Below are positions 10,361 through 29,991 of a stretch of 64,000 nt of DNA, piece by piece. The stretch spans positions 22,239,335-22,303,334 of the forward strand of contig CM059977.1 in assembly GCA_030490835.1 (NCBI GenBank). The letters run 5' to 3'. The stretch comes from Annona cherimola. Lineage: Eukaryota; Streptophyta; Magnoliopsida; Magnoliales; Annonaceae. The position numbers and the translations under genes are program-made. The notes below the pieces were generated by a model, which searched no databases, had not been told where the DNA came from, and saw only the letters and a list, made by a program, of their open reading frames with translations. How positions within the stretch are numbered: position 1 is the stretch's first letter; every line of letters starts with the position of its first letter.

Positions 10361-11511
10361 TAGCAGCAAAAGAGCTGCTGGTGTTGTCTCTGTTCAGCTT
10401 GTTTGTGCCATTTCATTCTCTGTTTTAGGTTCTTCAAATTTTCTTTCATGTTCATCGGTTTCTTTTTAAAATTAAATGATGATTTCCTTTATCATCCTGG
10501 AATTAACACGATTATAATATATGCTTGTCGTGTACGGTGAATTTCTAATCGCTGTTTGTGGGTTGGCATACAGAAATTAGGACATATTCTTCCGCTGGAG
10601 TTGGAATGTCCAAATTGCTGAGCCTTTGATTGCTTTAACGAGGAGCCATTTATGAACTTTTTTTTTTTTTTTTAATTGATAGCTGCAGATAAACTCTATT
10701 TGCAAATTCGAAAACGCCCAGCATTCCCTGCTGATAAGCATCAAATAGGTACTGAGTAATAATTAGAAAATATGATCATTATAGTAAATAACATCAATCT
10801 GCCAATGAATCAGTTAGAATCTTCAACTTTGGATAACGATTACAAGCATTTAAGCGTAGCCGCCCGCCACCAACATCGCCGCTAGCCCCAACTGCTTTTT
10901 GGCTATTTGTTCATGTTTCACAAGTTCCGCACCAACGCATGCATGCCGAATGCCTTTTTATTCATTTTCATTCCTTTCTTTTCACTGGACTTGCCTATAA
11001 GCCGGGCGATGGCTCTTCATTTGTTTAAGAACAAATTAAATTTCATTGATAAAAAACCAACAAGGGAGGTGTTCAAAGTTCAAAAATGCATTACTCAAAG
11101 AAAGCAGCGAAGGCAAGCGTGTAGCGATCTAATCCATTGCCAAATTAAATTTCCAAGAGTTTTGCCCAAATAATTCAGAATTAAATAAATACATTCCTCC
11201 AAACTAATCCCTCCATGGAGGATTATAAATTTAATTTACAGATGAAAACCTATCCTACTTCTTGCTTTTACCGGGTTACAACATCAACCATCCTTCATGT
11301 GATGATGCTAATGAAATCATTGCTCAGATCTTCCACTTTTATGGCACAGGCACGGAGGACCATTACTGCATAAATCCAGGAAGAGTCGTGCTTTGATTAT
11401 AGCCCATGAGCATGGGTTCCAAATCTAGCTTGAGACAAAAAGCCTTCAAGAATCTTCCCATACCTTCTCACCGTTCAGCATTGACCGTCAATAAGAAATG
11501 GATGTTGCAAC
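10361..11511. other. Spacer between two convergent 3' ends
   Basis: The region should hold the 3' untranslated parts of the receptor kinase (+) and of the trihelix/UMP-kinase gene (-). It contains a T-run at 10659-10673 and no further coding signal. Short open frames at 10907 and 11406 match no family I know. Confidence 0.5.
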
Positions 11512-19039
<7,528 letters not shown>

Positions 19040-19043
<4 letters not shown>

Positions 19044-19100
19044 GCTCTGTCAGTCACGGCGCTTCTTTCTAGGGTTAGGGTTGGGGGTTTTTCTTGACGG
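19040..19100 (-). promoter_or_regulatory. Telo-box-like motif in the 5' leader or promoter of the trihelix/UMP-kinase gene
   Basis: On the minus strand, 20-35 bases before the ATG, the sequence reads aaccctaaccctag. It contains the AACCCTA core known as the telo-box in plant promoters of growth-related genes. This is a motif match only; whether it is in the promoter or the leader is unknown. Confidence 0.45.
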
Positions 19101-19818
19101 AAACGTCGGGGGGATTCTGACGACGTTAGGGATGGATGGGAGGGGGCGCCCTGCGGCCGGATTTAATCCGTAACGGAGAGTGGAAGCCGTGATCTGTTGC
19201 CGCAGTTACCGTTACGGCCGGTCACGGCTCCGTTAATTAATGACCGAGTTTAAGTTTTGCGGCCACAAGCGAGCAGGGGATGGATAGCGCGGGGACGAAT
19301 CGCACGTGCTGGCCTGGCAGGAGTCCGGGGACGGTGGACGGTGATGTGATGCAGGTCCGTCCGCCAGTTCAGATCAATGTGACTATATGAGAATGGACGG
19401 CTTAGATTCGACAGAAGACAGACCCACGTGGGATATATTTGAATTAAATTTTAAACAATTGATCAAATATTCTAATATAACTAGGTAGGGAGTCTGAGAT
19501 ATGCTCTTGCTACACGATTAATAAATAATGATAATTCTTTTCATAAAAAGACCCGATGACAAGTATTTGCTGGTGCATGGCATTGAATTAGTCCCGATCG
19601 TTGATGGGGATGTCACACGTGATCCATGCAGACTTCTTGGGAGCATGCCATTGATTTCGCCGATGCGATTTTCAACAAATCACACTGGCTGGCCGGCAAT
19701 GTCGGAAATTATTAAAGTTAAAACAAATATAGAAGTTGCCGGCGAAAAATAATTGAAATACAAAAGCGAAGTCGTAAAAAGTAAAATTAGAAGGTTAAGA
19801 TTTTATTTTATTTTTTTT
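19101..19818. other. Upstream region of the trihelix/UMP-kinase gene
   Basis: 19,101-19,400 is GC-rich and probably promoter-proximal. It contains cacgtg-type G-box cores at 19,301 (cgcacgtgct) and 19,423 (cccacgtggg), a palindromic binding site for bZIP/bHLH factors. The remainder is AT-rich with no gene signal. Confidence 0.4.
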
Positions 19819-20358
19819 GGGCGTATTTGATTTTAAATAAAATTTTTCATCGAAAATTTTTTAATCTAAATTTTTTCACTTTCTATCTATTTTTTTTAAT
19901 TATTTCTTAATATTTTTCTTATAAAAATTATTTAGTTTTTCAATCGTTTCTAGTTTCTACGTACTTATTCATATAACTGACTTATTTATTTTAACTTTAT
20001 TTTTTTGAATTTTCATCGTTACATTATTCATGTTATATCATTTTTTCTCATCTTAACAACTTTTAGGGTGTGTTTGGCAATTGATAGAAAATGTCAAGTT
20101 AAAACTTTTCACTCTCCACAATTATCATATTTTTTAATCATTTTTTCACATTTTCCTATACAACCACCCTACTTTTCAATTATTTCTATACAGCTAACTT
20201 ATCTATTTTAACTTTATCCTCTTTACTACTCATCGTTATTTTGATCATATCACATTATTTAACAACTTTTACTCTTCAAAACTTTTCATCAAAAGTTTTA
20301 TTCATTACCAAACACACCATTGTACTAAAAATTTCTTATCAAAAAATTTTATTAGTTC
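19819..20358 (-). mobile_element. Two nested Tourist-like MITEs (family A)
   Basis: An outer copy starts at 19,819 (gggcgtatttga). It is interrupted at 20,065 by a complete inner copy (20,066-20,318; gggtgtgtttgg ... ccaaacacacc). The outer right end resumes after 20,318 (aatttcttatcaaaaaattttatt). Both share the interior words catataactgacttattta / cagctaacttatcta. Confidence 0.7.
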
Positions 20359-20859
20359 TTGAAAAAATGTGAAGAGAGATGGATGTCACGGTCCCAACAC
20401 AAATCGATTGCCAATCCTTGCATTGTTGCTTTGATTGGATTGGTATCATTATCAAACCTGTTGTAAAGGTCAATTACTCGATGGAAGTGGCTCCCAATTG
20501 ATTGTCGAACCGGCAAATTCATCAATAAGAATGTAGAACCGGCTGGGGACATTCTTAACTGAGCACTGGCCATTTTTGGAATTCCTAGGATAACATTCCA
20601 ACCGTAGCAAACATCAAATAGAATTTTAAAAGTTATAAAAATCCCAAAAGTGCCCAGGCATACATGTTCCAAACCAGTTTATGGAAAAATCTTTCCTAAT
20701 TGCTACGACATATTCATATACATTTGCTAACACTTCTAATTAGAGCATATTAAATGCTATTAAAGTTGAGTCATGTTTATATACAACCAAGTGTATATCG
20801 GCTTATAAACAGTATTTATTTTTTTATTTTTTATTTTTTATTTGTTTCTATTTTTTACA

Positions 20860-21660
20860 TATGACATTGTTCTATTAGATGAAACCAAAGAAGAACTAAA
20901 TTTAAAATTGAATAGGTAAATAGATATTTTAGAATCTAATGGTTTTAGAATTAGTCGCACAAAAACTGAAAATATCAAATGTAATTTTAATAATAGTGAG
21001 AACCTAAATAAGAACCAATTAAGATTTTAGATCAATTAATGACAAGAACTAAGCACTTCCGGTATCTAGGATCAATAGTTCAAGAGAACGGAGAAATTGA
21101 GAAAGATATAATACATAGAATTCAAATAGGATGGAAAAAATGGAGAAGTGCATCAGAAATTTTATGTGACTGTCGAGTTCCAATTAAATTAAAAGAAAAA
21201 TTTTATAAGACTACGATTAGACCTATTATGCTTCATAGGGCAGAATGTTAGGTAGTTAAAGAACAACATATACAAAAAATGAGCGTAGCGGAAATGAGAA
21301 TGTTAAGGTAAATGAGTGGTAAAACAAGAAAAAATAAAATTAGGAATGAAATAGTTCGAGAAAACTTAAAAGTGAGACCAATTTGTGATAAAATGAGAGA
21401 AAATAGATTAAGATGGTTTAGTCATGTTAAAAGAAAGCCTAAAATAGCACCGATTAGGAGAACAACATCTATCCAAGTAGAAAGTGGTAGGATAACGAAA
21501 GGAAAACCTAAAAAATATGGATTAAAGTAATTAAATAAGATTTAAAAATATTATAAATTACAGAAAATTTAATCTTAAATCACCAGGAATGACGCAACAG
21601 AATTCACGCAGCCGACCCCACCTAGGTGGGAAATGACTTATCATCATGATGATTTGTTTC
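20860..21660 (+). mobile_element. RTE-type LINE, 3' end of ORF2, broken
   Basis: The translation reads through the C-terminal part of a non-LTR retrotransposon reverse transcriptase. A DIVLLDET motif (the remnant of the ADD catalytic box) is at 20,863, then FRYLGSIVQENGEI from 21,057, then RLRWFSHVKRKP near 21,409. Stops at about 20,932, 21,030, 21,250 and 21,309 and a frameshift near 21,030 kill it. The 3' end is a short (ATC/ATG) tail (tcatcatgatgatt), typical of the RTE clade. It is 5'-truncated, as most LINE copies are. Confidence 0.8.
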
Positions 21661-21965
21661 TGTTTTTTCATGAATATGTTTTAAAAAAAATGTATTTAAC
21701 CCATACGCCAAGTTTACCATTTTACAATAATTTTACATTTTTATTTTTATTTTAAAAATCATCAATTTCAGGGGTATTTCAGTCAATTTCACCCCTTAAA
21801 AAAATTTAGTTTTTAAAAATTAAAAATAAATATTTAAAAATATTATAAAATGGTAAAACTTGATATGTTAATTAAATACATTTACAAAAAACATGTTAAT
21901 AAAGAAAAAATCTAAAAAATAAGTCAAACAATAAAAAATAGATATTGTATAAAGAGCCTATATAT
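21660..21965. mobile_element. Fold-back element abutting the LINE 3' end
   Basis: Inverted arms of the form tatttaacccatacgccaag...accattttac and aaaatggtaaaacttgatat...taaatac surround an AT-rich centre. This is the same plan as the copy at 4.7 kb. It starts directly at the LINE tail. Confidence 0.55.
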
Positions 21966-22652
21966 GATGAGTCGTATATTCATGGTTCGTCAAAGTTTAA
22001 ATGTCATGGTGATATATAGATTAATTCAATCTATTCATTATGCTTACCTTTAATGAAGAATTAAACAAGAAGAGTAGACACGGAACTGATGCACCCCATC
22101 AGAATTCTCCAAAAATTTGTAGCACCCTGCCTAAATGCATTGGATAGACCTATACTAATCAGACTGAATTGAATCTAAAATGGGGAATCGTAGCCCCCAA
22201 ACAAACCATATTCATGTAAATTTCCATCTAAATGGTAGCGTGAAAATCATTTCCCGAGTAAACTGTCTAATTCGAGAATCACAATACTGCCCCGATCTAT
22301 TGGTTATCTTCCAAAAGCTACTGGATCTATACATTGTTCACATCTGGTAATTGCTAACTATGCACGCTATTAGAAAAGAATTCCATTTTTCTTTTTTATA
22401 CAGTGCCTGAGAATTTATACAATTGTAAAAGAATATCCTGTCACTAGGTTTTGAATGCTCTCGTATTCATTTTCATCAGATTCTTTTGTGCTCACTTCCC
22501 TTGTTCCTTCTATGGGAAGCACTGGCAAATTACAAAATGCATTGCAAAGCACAAAGCTTTACCTTCAAAAGCAAAACCGGCCTATTTGTTGTGGGACATT
22601 TCCTTTTCTTCACACCGCTGCGCTGAATTTTGTAAACCAAATGTGTATATAT
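21966..22652. other. Downstream of the BTB/NPH3 gene
   Basis: No separate gene is seen. It probably includes the 3' untranslated region of the BTB/NPH3 gene, which is transcribed leftwards and ends its coding part at 22,653. Confidence 0.4.
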
Positions 22653-25600
22653 TCAGGAGCGGGAGAAACTGCTCCGCCGCCTCAAGTGCTCAGGATGATG
22701 TCCTTGCTCCATTGAGTGCCTTTGGCTGGGACTAATACTTTCAATGATATCTGGATGTGCATTGCTCGATCTGGGGAGAAGGTTGCATCCAATTTTTAAA
22801 GATGCCAAGCGGGGGGAAAAGAGTGAACCACTGGACTTGGCCACCCTCATCATTTCTTGTTTCATGCTGGTGAATTCTAGTTCCAATTCACAAACCCTGG
22901 ACCTCATCCTCTCCATATCTCCTCTCAGGACCTGGTTTTCACGTGCAACAGTAACCCAGCCATCCCTATGCAAGATCTGACTTGCCATGTCATTAGCTGA
23001 TGTCCTAGGAGCAGCAGCACTTTCAGCGTCCAAAACATGGAGATAACTAGACACAGCTGTCCTAAAGTGCAACTGCTCAAAGAAAAGAACCTGAAGAACG
23101 ACTCGCAGAGGTAACCGTTCATTTTGTGAAGCATGGGCACATGCGTCAATTGACAGTTTCTGGCAGCTAAAGGTCGCACACAACTGTTCTCTATCATTCT
23201 CTGAAAGCCAGGGGTGTGCCTGAAAACCGCACAATTAAAACAAATTAGAGAATTTTTTTTTTTACAAACTAACAACAATATTAGAGAGTCGATTCAAACC
23301 TTGAAATAGATATCCACTGCTCTATACAATCCATCATCAAAGGTCCTCGAAGATTCTGGAAGGGACTCTGCTAGGGAGTGCATCTTTTCTCGCTTTAGAT
23401 TTACATCAGGAGCAATCTCAGCAAGATAACCATCTATTAACTTTGCAACTTTTCGTAAAGGCCCAGAAGACGGAGATGTCTCCAGCTCGACTGATGAGGG
23501 AGAAAACGCAGTCACATTTTGTTCCGTATGCAAAAAATGCTGGATAATGCGTTCAACGCAGTCAGTATCATATAGGTTATCAGAATCTGAATAGGAGGGA
23601 AGAAGAAGACCATCAAGAGTAGCCAGCTCCAATTGCATGCCAATTCTCATCTCCAAAGAGTCCTTGCAGGATCCGCAGACAGTCAATATCATGGCAACAC
23701 GTAGGAGACCCAGCAAAAATCGGCAAAAAGATTTTCCTTTCTTTTGTGGAAGAAGCCTTTCGATGCTTTCCAGTAGAATTTTCTGATCAACTACAGCAGG
23801 TGTCATGCTAAAACTTGCAATACTCCTCGCTTTACCTCTTTGTCCACCCTGCCATCGACCTAAACCAGGTAGGTACTTTTTTGCATAGTGCATTATTGCA
23901 CCTGCTAAGTTTTCTGATCTCATCCCTCGTTCTGTCATTCTTTCAATCAGCCGCTCAAACAGTGATATGCTGAAGTATGAAACATCTTCGAACCACCAAT
24001 CAGATTCCATGCTTCTGATTCTTGCTCCTGTGTTTATTCCATTCCACAGAATGCTTCCACCAGGGCTTTGTAAGCTACCATACATCATCATGGGCCATCC
24101 AAATAGACTTGGATCTGTGCAGGCCATCATTGAGAGAGCATTCAGAGATTTATCTAAAATCAAGAGTGAGCCAGCCTCAGCCAAAACAGAATAGCAGCTT
24201 TGGAGGGCCAAGACACAATCCTTCCAGTTGTGAAGTATAACTTTGTGAAAGAAACTCTCTGATTTGGCCAACAGGTTCTCTTCACCATATTCTTCTGTCA
24301 TTTCAAGATAATTTGCTGCACAATATACCATGATAATGTTCTTTGGTGTCAAATCAACCTTAAATCCATAGCAGAATTTTGCAGCTATCAAGAATGCATC
24401 AGCTCCCCCAGGACAGCCAACTAATGTTGCATGGAAAGCCTCTCCGGTTTGATTTTCCTGGTCTGATAACATAGTTGCAATCTTCCCACATTTGGATAGG
24501 AGTGGGAACTGAACAAAAAAAGCAAAATTGAACAAGCAAATAGAGTTTATTTTAACCTCAGACAGAAATGTATTTATTACGAGATCGCAAATACAAAGAA
24601 AAGAAAAAAGCAATAAGAACAGAAGCACCAACAGAAAGGGGAAGAGAGGTGCAACAAAAACAGTAATAAGTAAATGAGTCTAATCAGCAATTGATTAATT
24701 GCAAGGAACTTTGTCAACCTCATATGTTTATAGATGGTCGATGGTCAATGGATGGCGATTGTGCTCATCAGATGGACAATAAGGACACATTTGGAATCCC
24801 CATTATCAGGAGATTGTTCTAGTCCTAATGACAGCAAGGTGTTCTCTGACCTTGACCAGTGAGATAGATCAACCTCATGAACGGTAAATTGCCTTTTTCA
24901 TGTGCATAAATTTATCAATGAAACAGGAAATTGATGCATGAATTTGACAGGGCAAATCTTAAGCTGTTTTTAACAAATCACAGGAAAGTGTATTTTCATT
25001 AGTAAGGCAAATCCCAGTTAATAAGCATGACAGATCATACTGGATGGGCAGTATTATATTATGGATCTTCAATCCAATAAAATAATCATCGTTAAGGTTG
25101 GAAGTGTCTTGAAGCCACAGACACGTTAAAACTGTAAGGCAAATCCCAGTTAATGAGCATGACAGATCATACTGGATGGGCAGTATTATATTATGGATCT
25201 TCAATCCAATAAAATAATTATCGTTAAGGTTGGAAGTGTCTTGAAGCCACAGACACATTAAAACATCACAAAGGAGTGTCATAGATCATGAAACAGCACA
25301 CATTCTAGAGGCATAATCTTATTAGCCTAAGCTAAGTAAGCGCTAATAAACTTTTTTTTGGCTTTTTCTTCCATTAATTTGTTAATCTAGATGTATAAAT
25401 CAAGTATTACCATTTTTGGATATGCATATATATTTTTTTAAGATTTTTAAACATAGGATTATTTTAGCCATTTTATGGTTAAAATTACTAAAATAACCCT
25501 ATGTTTAAAAATTTTAAATATATACATATATACATCTCTAAAAATGGTAAAACTTGACTTATATATTAAATACACCTATATTAATAAGTTAGTGGAAAAA

Positions 25601-28600
25601 ACAAAAAAGTTCTTTAACTAGGTGGAGTGGGCAAAGTCATTACTTAGCCCGGGCTAACAAGATCACGACTCCATATTCTATAAGCCAAAAATGATGGATC
25701 AAGTGTGGACTTGGCTAGTACCAACCATGTTTTATAGGCTTATATCCAGCCAGTTAAAGATTTGATTTGTCATATTTTACAAGGATGCCTAAATGCTATA
25801 GCATGTTAAAAATTTTATATGTTCTGAATATTCTTATTGGGAATTCAGATGCGTGGTCTAATAAATGGCTGGCATGGGAATGTGTCCTAGAGTAGCAAAC
25901 CATAAGAGGAAGAACTCAGTTCCAATGCAGAAGACAGATGAGTTATGAGCTGCTTAGCATAGGGTATGTCTCGAGTCTTTGGGAATTAGGAGGCTGTGGT
26001 ATCACAAGTAGAGTAAATCACAACAGCCTGACTTCTTCCAATGAATGGATCTCAGATTCTCATCATTACACTTTTGACTAGTACAACCTTCTATGTCTGC
26101 TACAGTTACCCCAAAGGGGTGGAGAAAGTAAATGATCATGTTGGTACACCTAAAGGTAGGAAAATAAGAAATTTCAGATCTTCAATGGATAAATCAGATT
26201 TTGACATAAAATCAAAACACATTTGGAATTATATTGAGCACACAACTTTACAAATTTTGAAAGCAAGACTATCAGTGGCACAGCAATGCAATTGTCATGT
26301 TCAGGAAAAAAGCATAGGGCATGGGCATTTGCTTAAACTTGTAGATTTAAAATGTTCGTATATTCTTCATGGAACAGTGTGATTCCCTCAACTATCTTAT
26401 GAATGGTCATCACAACAAAGTCGGTCTAGAATAAGTGAAACAGATTCGTTCAGACCAAGTGAACCACGCATGATGGTGGACCTCGGATTGGCCTTTTTGA
26501 TGGGCCCTCACCCTCAGTTGAAACAAATCTTAGGGTGTGTTTGGCCTCACTTTTTGTATGCAGAGAGCGCAGAATTTTTGCACTTGTTGAAGACATCTGG
26601 CCAAGCTTATCCATTTAGCCAAAAATTTTACATAAAAAGCGCCATTCAGATAAGCTCTGAATCAGCACTTTTGCTTAACACACAACTGTGCAGTAACAAA
26701 ACGTCAGGCCAAACAAGCCCTTACTCTTGCTAGAAAATTCCTGAAGGACATTTCCTCTCTTTCTATTACTCAAAGAACAATAAGTGGAGAAATGCTGCAA
26801 TAGACTTTGGCCTCACTATAGTCTCATAGGGAGTAGCAATAACTTTCTTATCATTTTGAAAACCAACTCCCCTTCAATCGTTTCTCTACCATCTTTACTT
26901 TCAGAAAAATAGGCCAAAACCTGGTGTCAGTCAAAGAGCTATGTTTGAGATTTACTCTTTCCAGAGCCATGACTTCACAGATCCAGGCCCCAAACTGGCA
27001 AAATCAATGAAATGTACTGGAAAATTTAAATACCAACATGAAACTTTAAAGTTCCTGTAAAACACATGAAAATAACCAGCTGGCATGAAAAGATGAGATG
27101 AAGCAGTGCATGTACAAATTTCAGAACCAAAAGGGAATGGCATACCTTGTGGAGATGAAACTGTACCCCATCTACATCAACAACAATATCACTTGGTAGA
27201 ACAGCCTTACAAAACCTGTTGAATTTTAAGAGCATATATCATATTTATTATCTAAATTTTGGAAGAGTTAAAAATATAATCATTCAAAGAAATCTAACTT
27301 TTAGAAAATTTAAAACTAAATCTTTGCTCTCTTCCTGTGTATAATATCAGATTGAAATGCTGGATCAATGTCATGAGTGGTGAGACAACAGAAAACAGAC
27401 AAATTGAAATATGAACCAGTGGCGATCCAGAGTACCTAGTGTTCAGTACAATGAGCCAAAAATCTTGATAAACATTTTTCATTTGTGTTTGTAGAGAATT
27501 TTTTTTGCAGCAATGACAAATATTTAATCAAATTGGTTAGCTTCAACTTAGACTAGACTCTGTCAAATTTAGATTATCATATCTGCACCCTGAAACAATT
27601 TCATTTGCATTAGATACCCTTGAGAGATCAAAAACTGGTCATGAGATGGTCCATAATGCTCCTGAGTACTGGCCTAACCAGTGTTAGCTTTATCAGTATT
27701 GAAGATTTAACCCCACATCTCATCTCACGCATTTCTTGGTCTACCTTGGAAATAGCTAGATGTTTGAATTCTGCTTTCGCTTGTCTTATCACCCACTAAT
27801 ATTTCTTGGTCTACCCATTCCGCATGTTGACAGCAATCCAATTCAATCTCTAACACTTCTGTCATCTACAAATATGTGATCATTACTTCACAAAACCAAA
27901 ATACACCCCAGAACCAGTGCCCAGTTCTAATTACAAATTTATGATCCCATAAATTTTGACTTCAATTTTTATCAATTCCAAGTGACTGCATAAGTCTCCA
28001 AAAGAATGTCTCCATTTCATTTACACAACATGAGTTCTACGCACAACATCATTCTTGTCTCAAAGCCAACCCAAGGAAATGGTCCTTTTGGATGCCTTTT
28101 GATGAATAACTCACACACAACACATGCACATGCAAGCATTCACACACAAAATAATAACCTCAACACTCACAACTCTCATCTTGAATAGTTATAGAATAAG
28201 ACGTGGCAGAAAAGCAGAAGGAATTACAACTGATTCTTATCTACATGCACCCAGATTATTGGAAGATCAGTAACACTCAGACCAAATTCGAAAGGATTGA
28301 GATGAGATCAGAATGTTGAGCATGCTCACAATTTATTTTGGAAGGTACATTGGCATAGGCTTGAGGAACAGGGAATTTTGATCCACATTTTGCATGGGAG
28401 ATGAACATATGTAATTATCTAGACAATTGGTAAAAATTCAAGGAATACGGACTTTTGGATGTTCCCCCATGAACAAAATCGTCAGACTTCCATAAACATG
28501 CTGCAGTAATTTTGTTAATTATTCACTAATTTTATTGTACAGATCCCTGCATTAAACATTTCATATCTGCAGGACAACAGCAGCATATAACCATGGGTGC

Positions 28601-29076
28601 ACAGTGATAACAACAATGCCACTCATCATTTTCCATATAGTTCATGTGCCAACAACACCACCAATCTCCACGGTTTTTTCCTTTGCAGCATAATCTTTCC
28701 AATTCCACACACCAAAGAAGCACCGAAACACGTCCAGCACCACCAAACCCAACCAACCCCCCAACCACACACACACACACACACACAAAAGAGTGCAAAA
28801 CGCGATCAGAATGACATAGAAACATCAACCTACATTGATCAAATTCCGAGCAAAAGTTTGAGAATTAACAAAGAGAGAAGAGAAGACGAAATCTCAGACA
28901 GCCCTGCATTTTTCCGAGCAGGTTGGTGCAAAGACGTCTACAATTCCAACCAAATTCAAGACAGAAAAATAAGAACACGAACGGAAGAAAAAGAAAAGGA
29001 AAAAAACATAAGCGCAGTACCAGTCGCCGCCGTCCCGGTAGAAACCAGAAGCAGCCTTGCCAGTCCCGACAGCCAT
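22653..29076 (-). CDS. BTB/POZ-NPH3 family protein
   Basis: Four exons (29076-29021, 27215-27146, 24508-23300 and 23219-22653) join in phase to 633 aa. The BTB/POZ domain (about 27-130) opens with LPSDIVVDVDGVQFHLHKF, split across exons 2 and 3. The NPH3 domain (about 211-500) begins at WWFEDVSYFSI and includes LYRAVDIYFKAHPWLSEND and the family signature NERLPLRVVLQVLFFEQL. A charged coiled coil follows (about 530-575). The C-terminus RRRSSFSRS resembles the phosphorylated R-x-S tail through which NPH3 binds 14-3-3 proteins (family knowledge; function here is inference). Such proteins act as plasma-membrane CUL3 adaptors in phototropism and auxin transport. The very short first exon (18 codons) is placed by its in-frame ATG and the D-W-F-C junction that the family shows. 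The family has many members; I do not assign an orthologue. Introns 1 and 2 are long and hold repeats. Confidence 0.93.
25004..25267. repeat. 132-bp tandem duplication in an intron
   Basis: 25,004-25,135 and 25,136-25,267 are near-identical head-to-tail copies (aaggcaaatcccagttaa ... gccacagacac). Only a few substitutions separate them. They lie in intron 2 of the BTB/NPH3 gene. Confidence 0.9.
25301..25672. mobile_element. Fold-back MITE (Mutator-like family B)
   Basis: Its ends are cataatcttattagcctaagc and ccgggctaacaagatcacg, matching the 3462-3862 element. The flanking nine bases (attctagag / attctataa) agree at 6 of 9, consistent with an eroded 9-bp duplication. The interior inverted arms contain accatttttgg / aaaaatggtaaaac. 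Intronic. Confidence 0.65.
26533..26720. mobile_element. Tourist MITE, 188 bp, TTA target duplication
   Basis: Terminal repeats gggtgtgtttggcc / ggccaaacaagccc are flanked by TTA on both sides (26,530-26,532 and 26,721-26,723). The interior is unlike family A but resembles the 13,070-13,282 element in length and ends. It lies in intron 2 of the BTB/NPH3 gene. Confidence 0.85.
28765..28788. repeat. (AC)n microsatellite
   Basis: About eleven AC units in intron 1 of the BTB/NPH3 gene; likely length-polymorphic. Confidence 0.9.
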
Positions 29077-29991
29077 ATTAACAACCCCTTCCTCAAAATC
29101 TCAACTCTCAATCCTCCCAACAAACCCAAGAAACCCTTGAGTAGCTGCGGCTGCTGTCACTGTCAATCAGGATCATGGAATTGGGAGATTGGAGGCAGCG
29201 TTCGAGAAATCAAGGACGGCATGACCCCGTCAATGCCACCACCATCCAACCACAGGAGCGACAGCAGAAGAAGCAGCAGTAGCAACAACCACAACGACAT
29301 GGAGAGAGAGAAAAAGGAAGAGATGTATAAGACAAGGCACCAGCTGTGGATGGATGGATGGATGGATGGATGGGTGGGGGTGGGGCAAAGACAAAAGGCA
29401 ACAGCAGGAGGTCCCAAAAGAAAAAATTTTAAAAATATATATGAAAGAAAAGAAAAGAAAAATCACAGCAGCACTCTAATGTTCGTTTCTTCTTCCCAAA
29501 TCTAACTACTTTCCAGCTTCTACTGCCAGTTAGGAGAGCGACACATGACCCTGACGAGAGACCTCAGGCCGGGTTTGCCGGCACGGGCGGTCCGGCCGGT
29601 GGACAGTAGAGTAGACACGAGTAGGGGAAAAAAAACGAAAAACGTAATGCTCTGGCGGAGAATACGTAATCGTTCTCGGCCACTTGTCAATGGTTGGGAT
29701 TTTTCTAATTTTCATTTTCGTTGAAGTCGATGATTTATTTGCACAGGCAGGCTAGTGACGTCGCAAAAGATTGTTTGGAGATGGGGCCCACTTGAAGGTG
29801 GACGATGAGGGGTGTGGGGCTCATGATGACGCTGCCCCTGAAAGGCGAGTCTTGGCATAGAAGCCTTCGTCGGCAGCCGTGCGTTTGGTGTGCGATGAGG
29901 TGGGCCAGAGCTGTCAGGTGGTGGAGGTGAGGACGGGACGTCAAAAAGCATATAATTGCAAATTAATTCTCAAATTTTAAATATTTGCTAA
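29077..29991. promoter_or_regulatory. 5' flank of the BTB/NPH3 gene
   Basis: Region upstream of the start codon at 29,076. It contains a (GGAT)n microsatellite at 29,347-29,372, an (AAAGA)n tract near 29,445-29,462, and a moderately GC-rich stretch (29,520-29,930). No TATA box can be placed with confidence. Long open frames on the plus strand here are low-complexity shadows. Confidence 0.4.

Noticed and set aside
28597..29505. 302-codon plus-strand open frame over the BTB/NPH3 first exon
   Set aside because: Low-complexity, spans microsatellites, and overlaps the exon that the NPH3 homology requires on the other strand.
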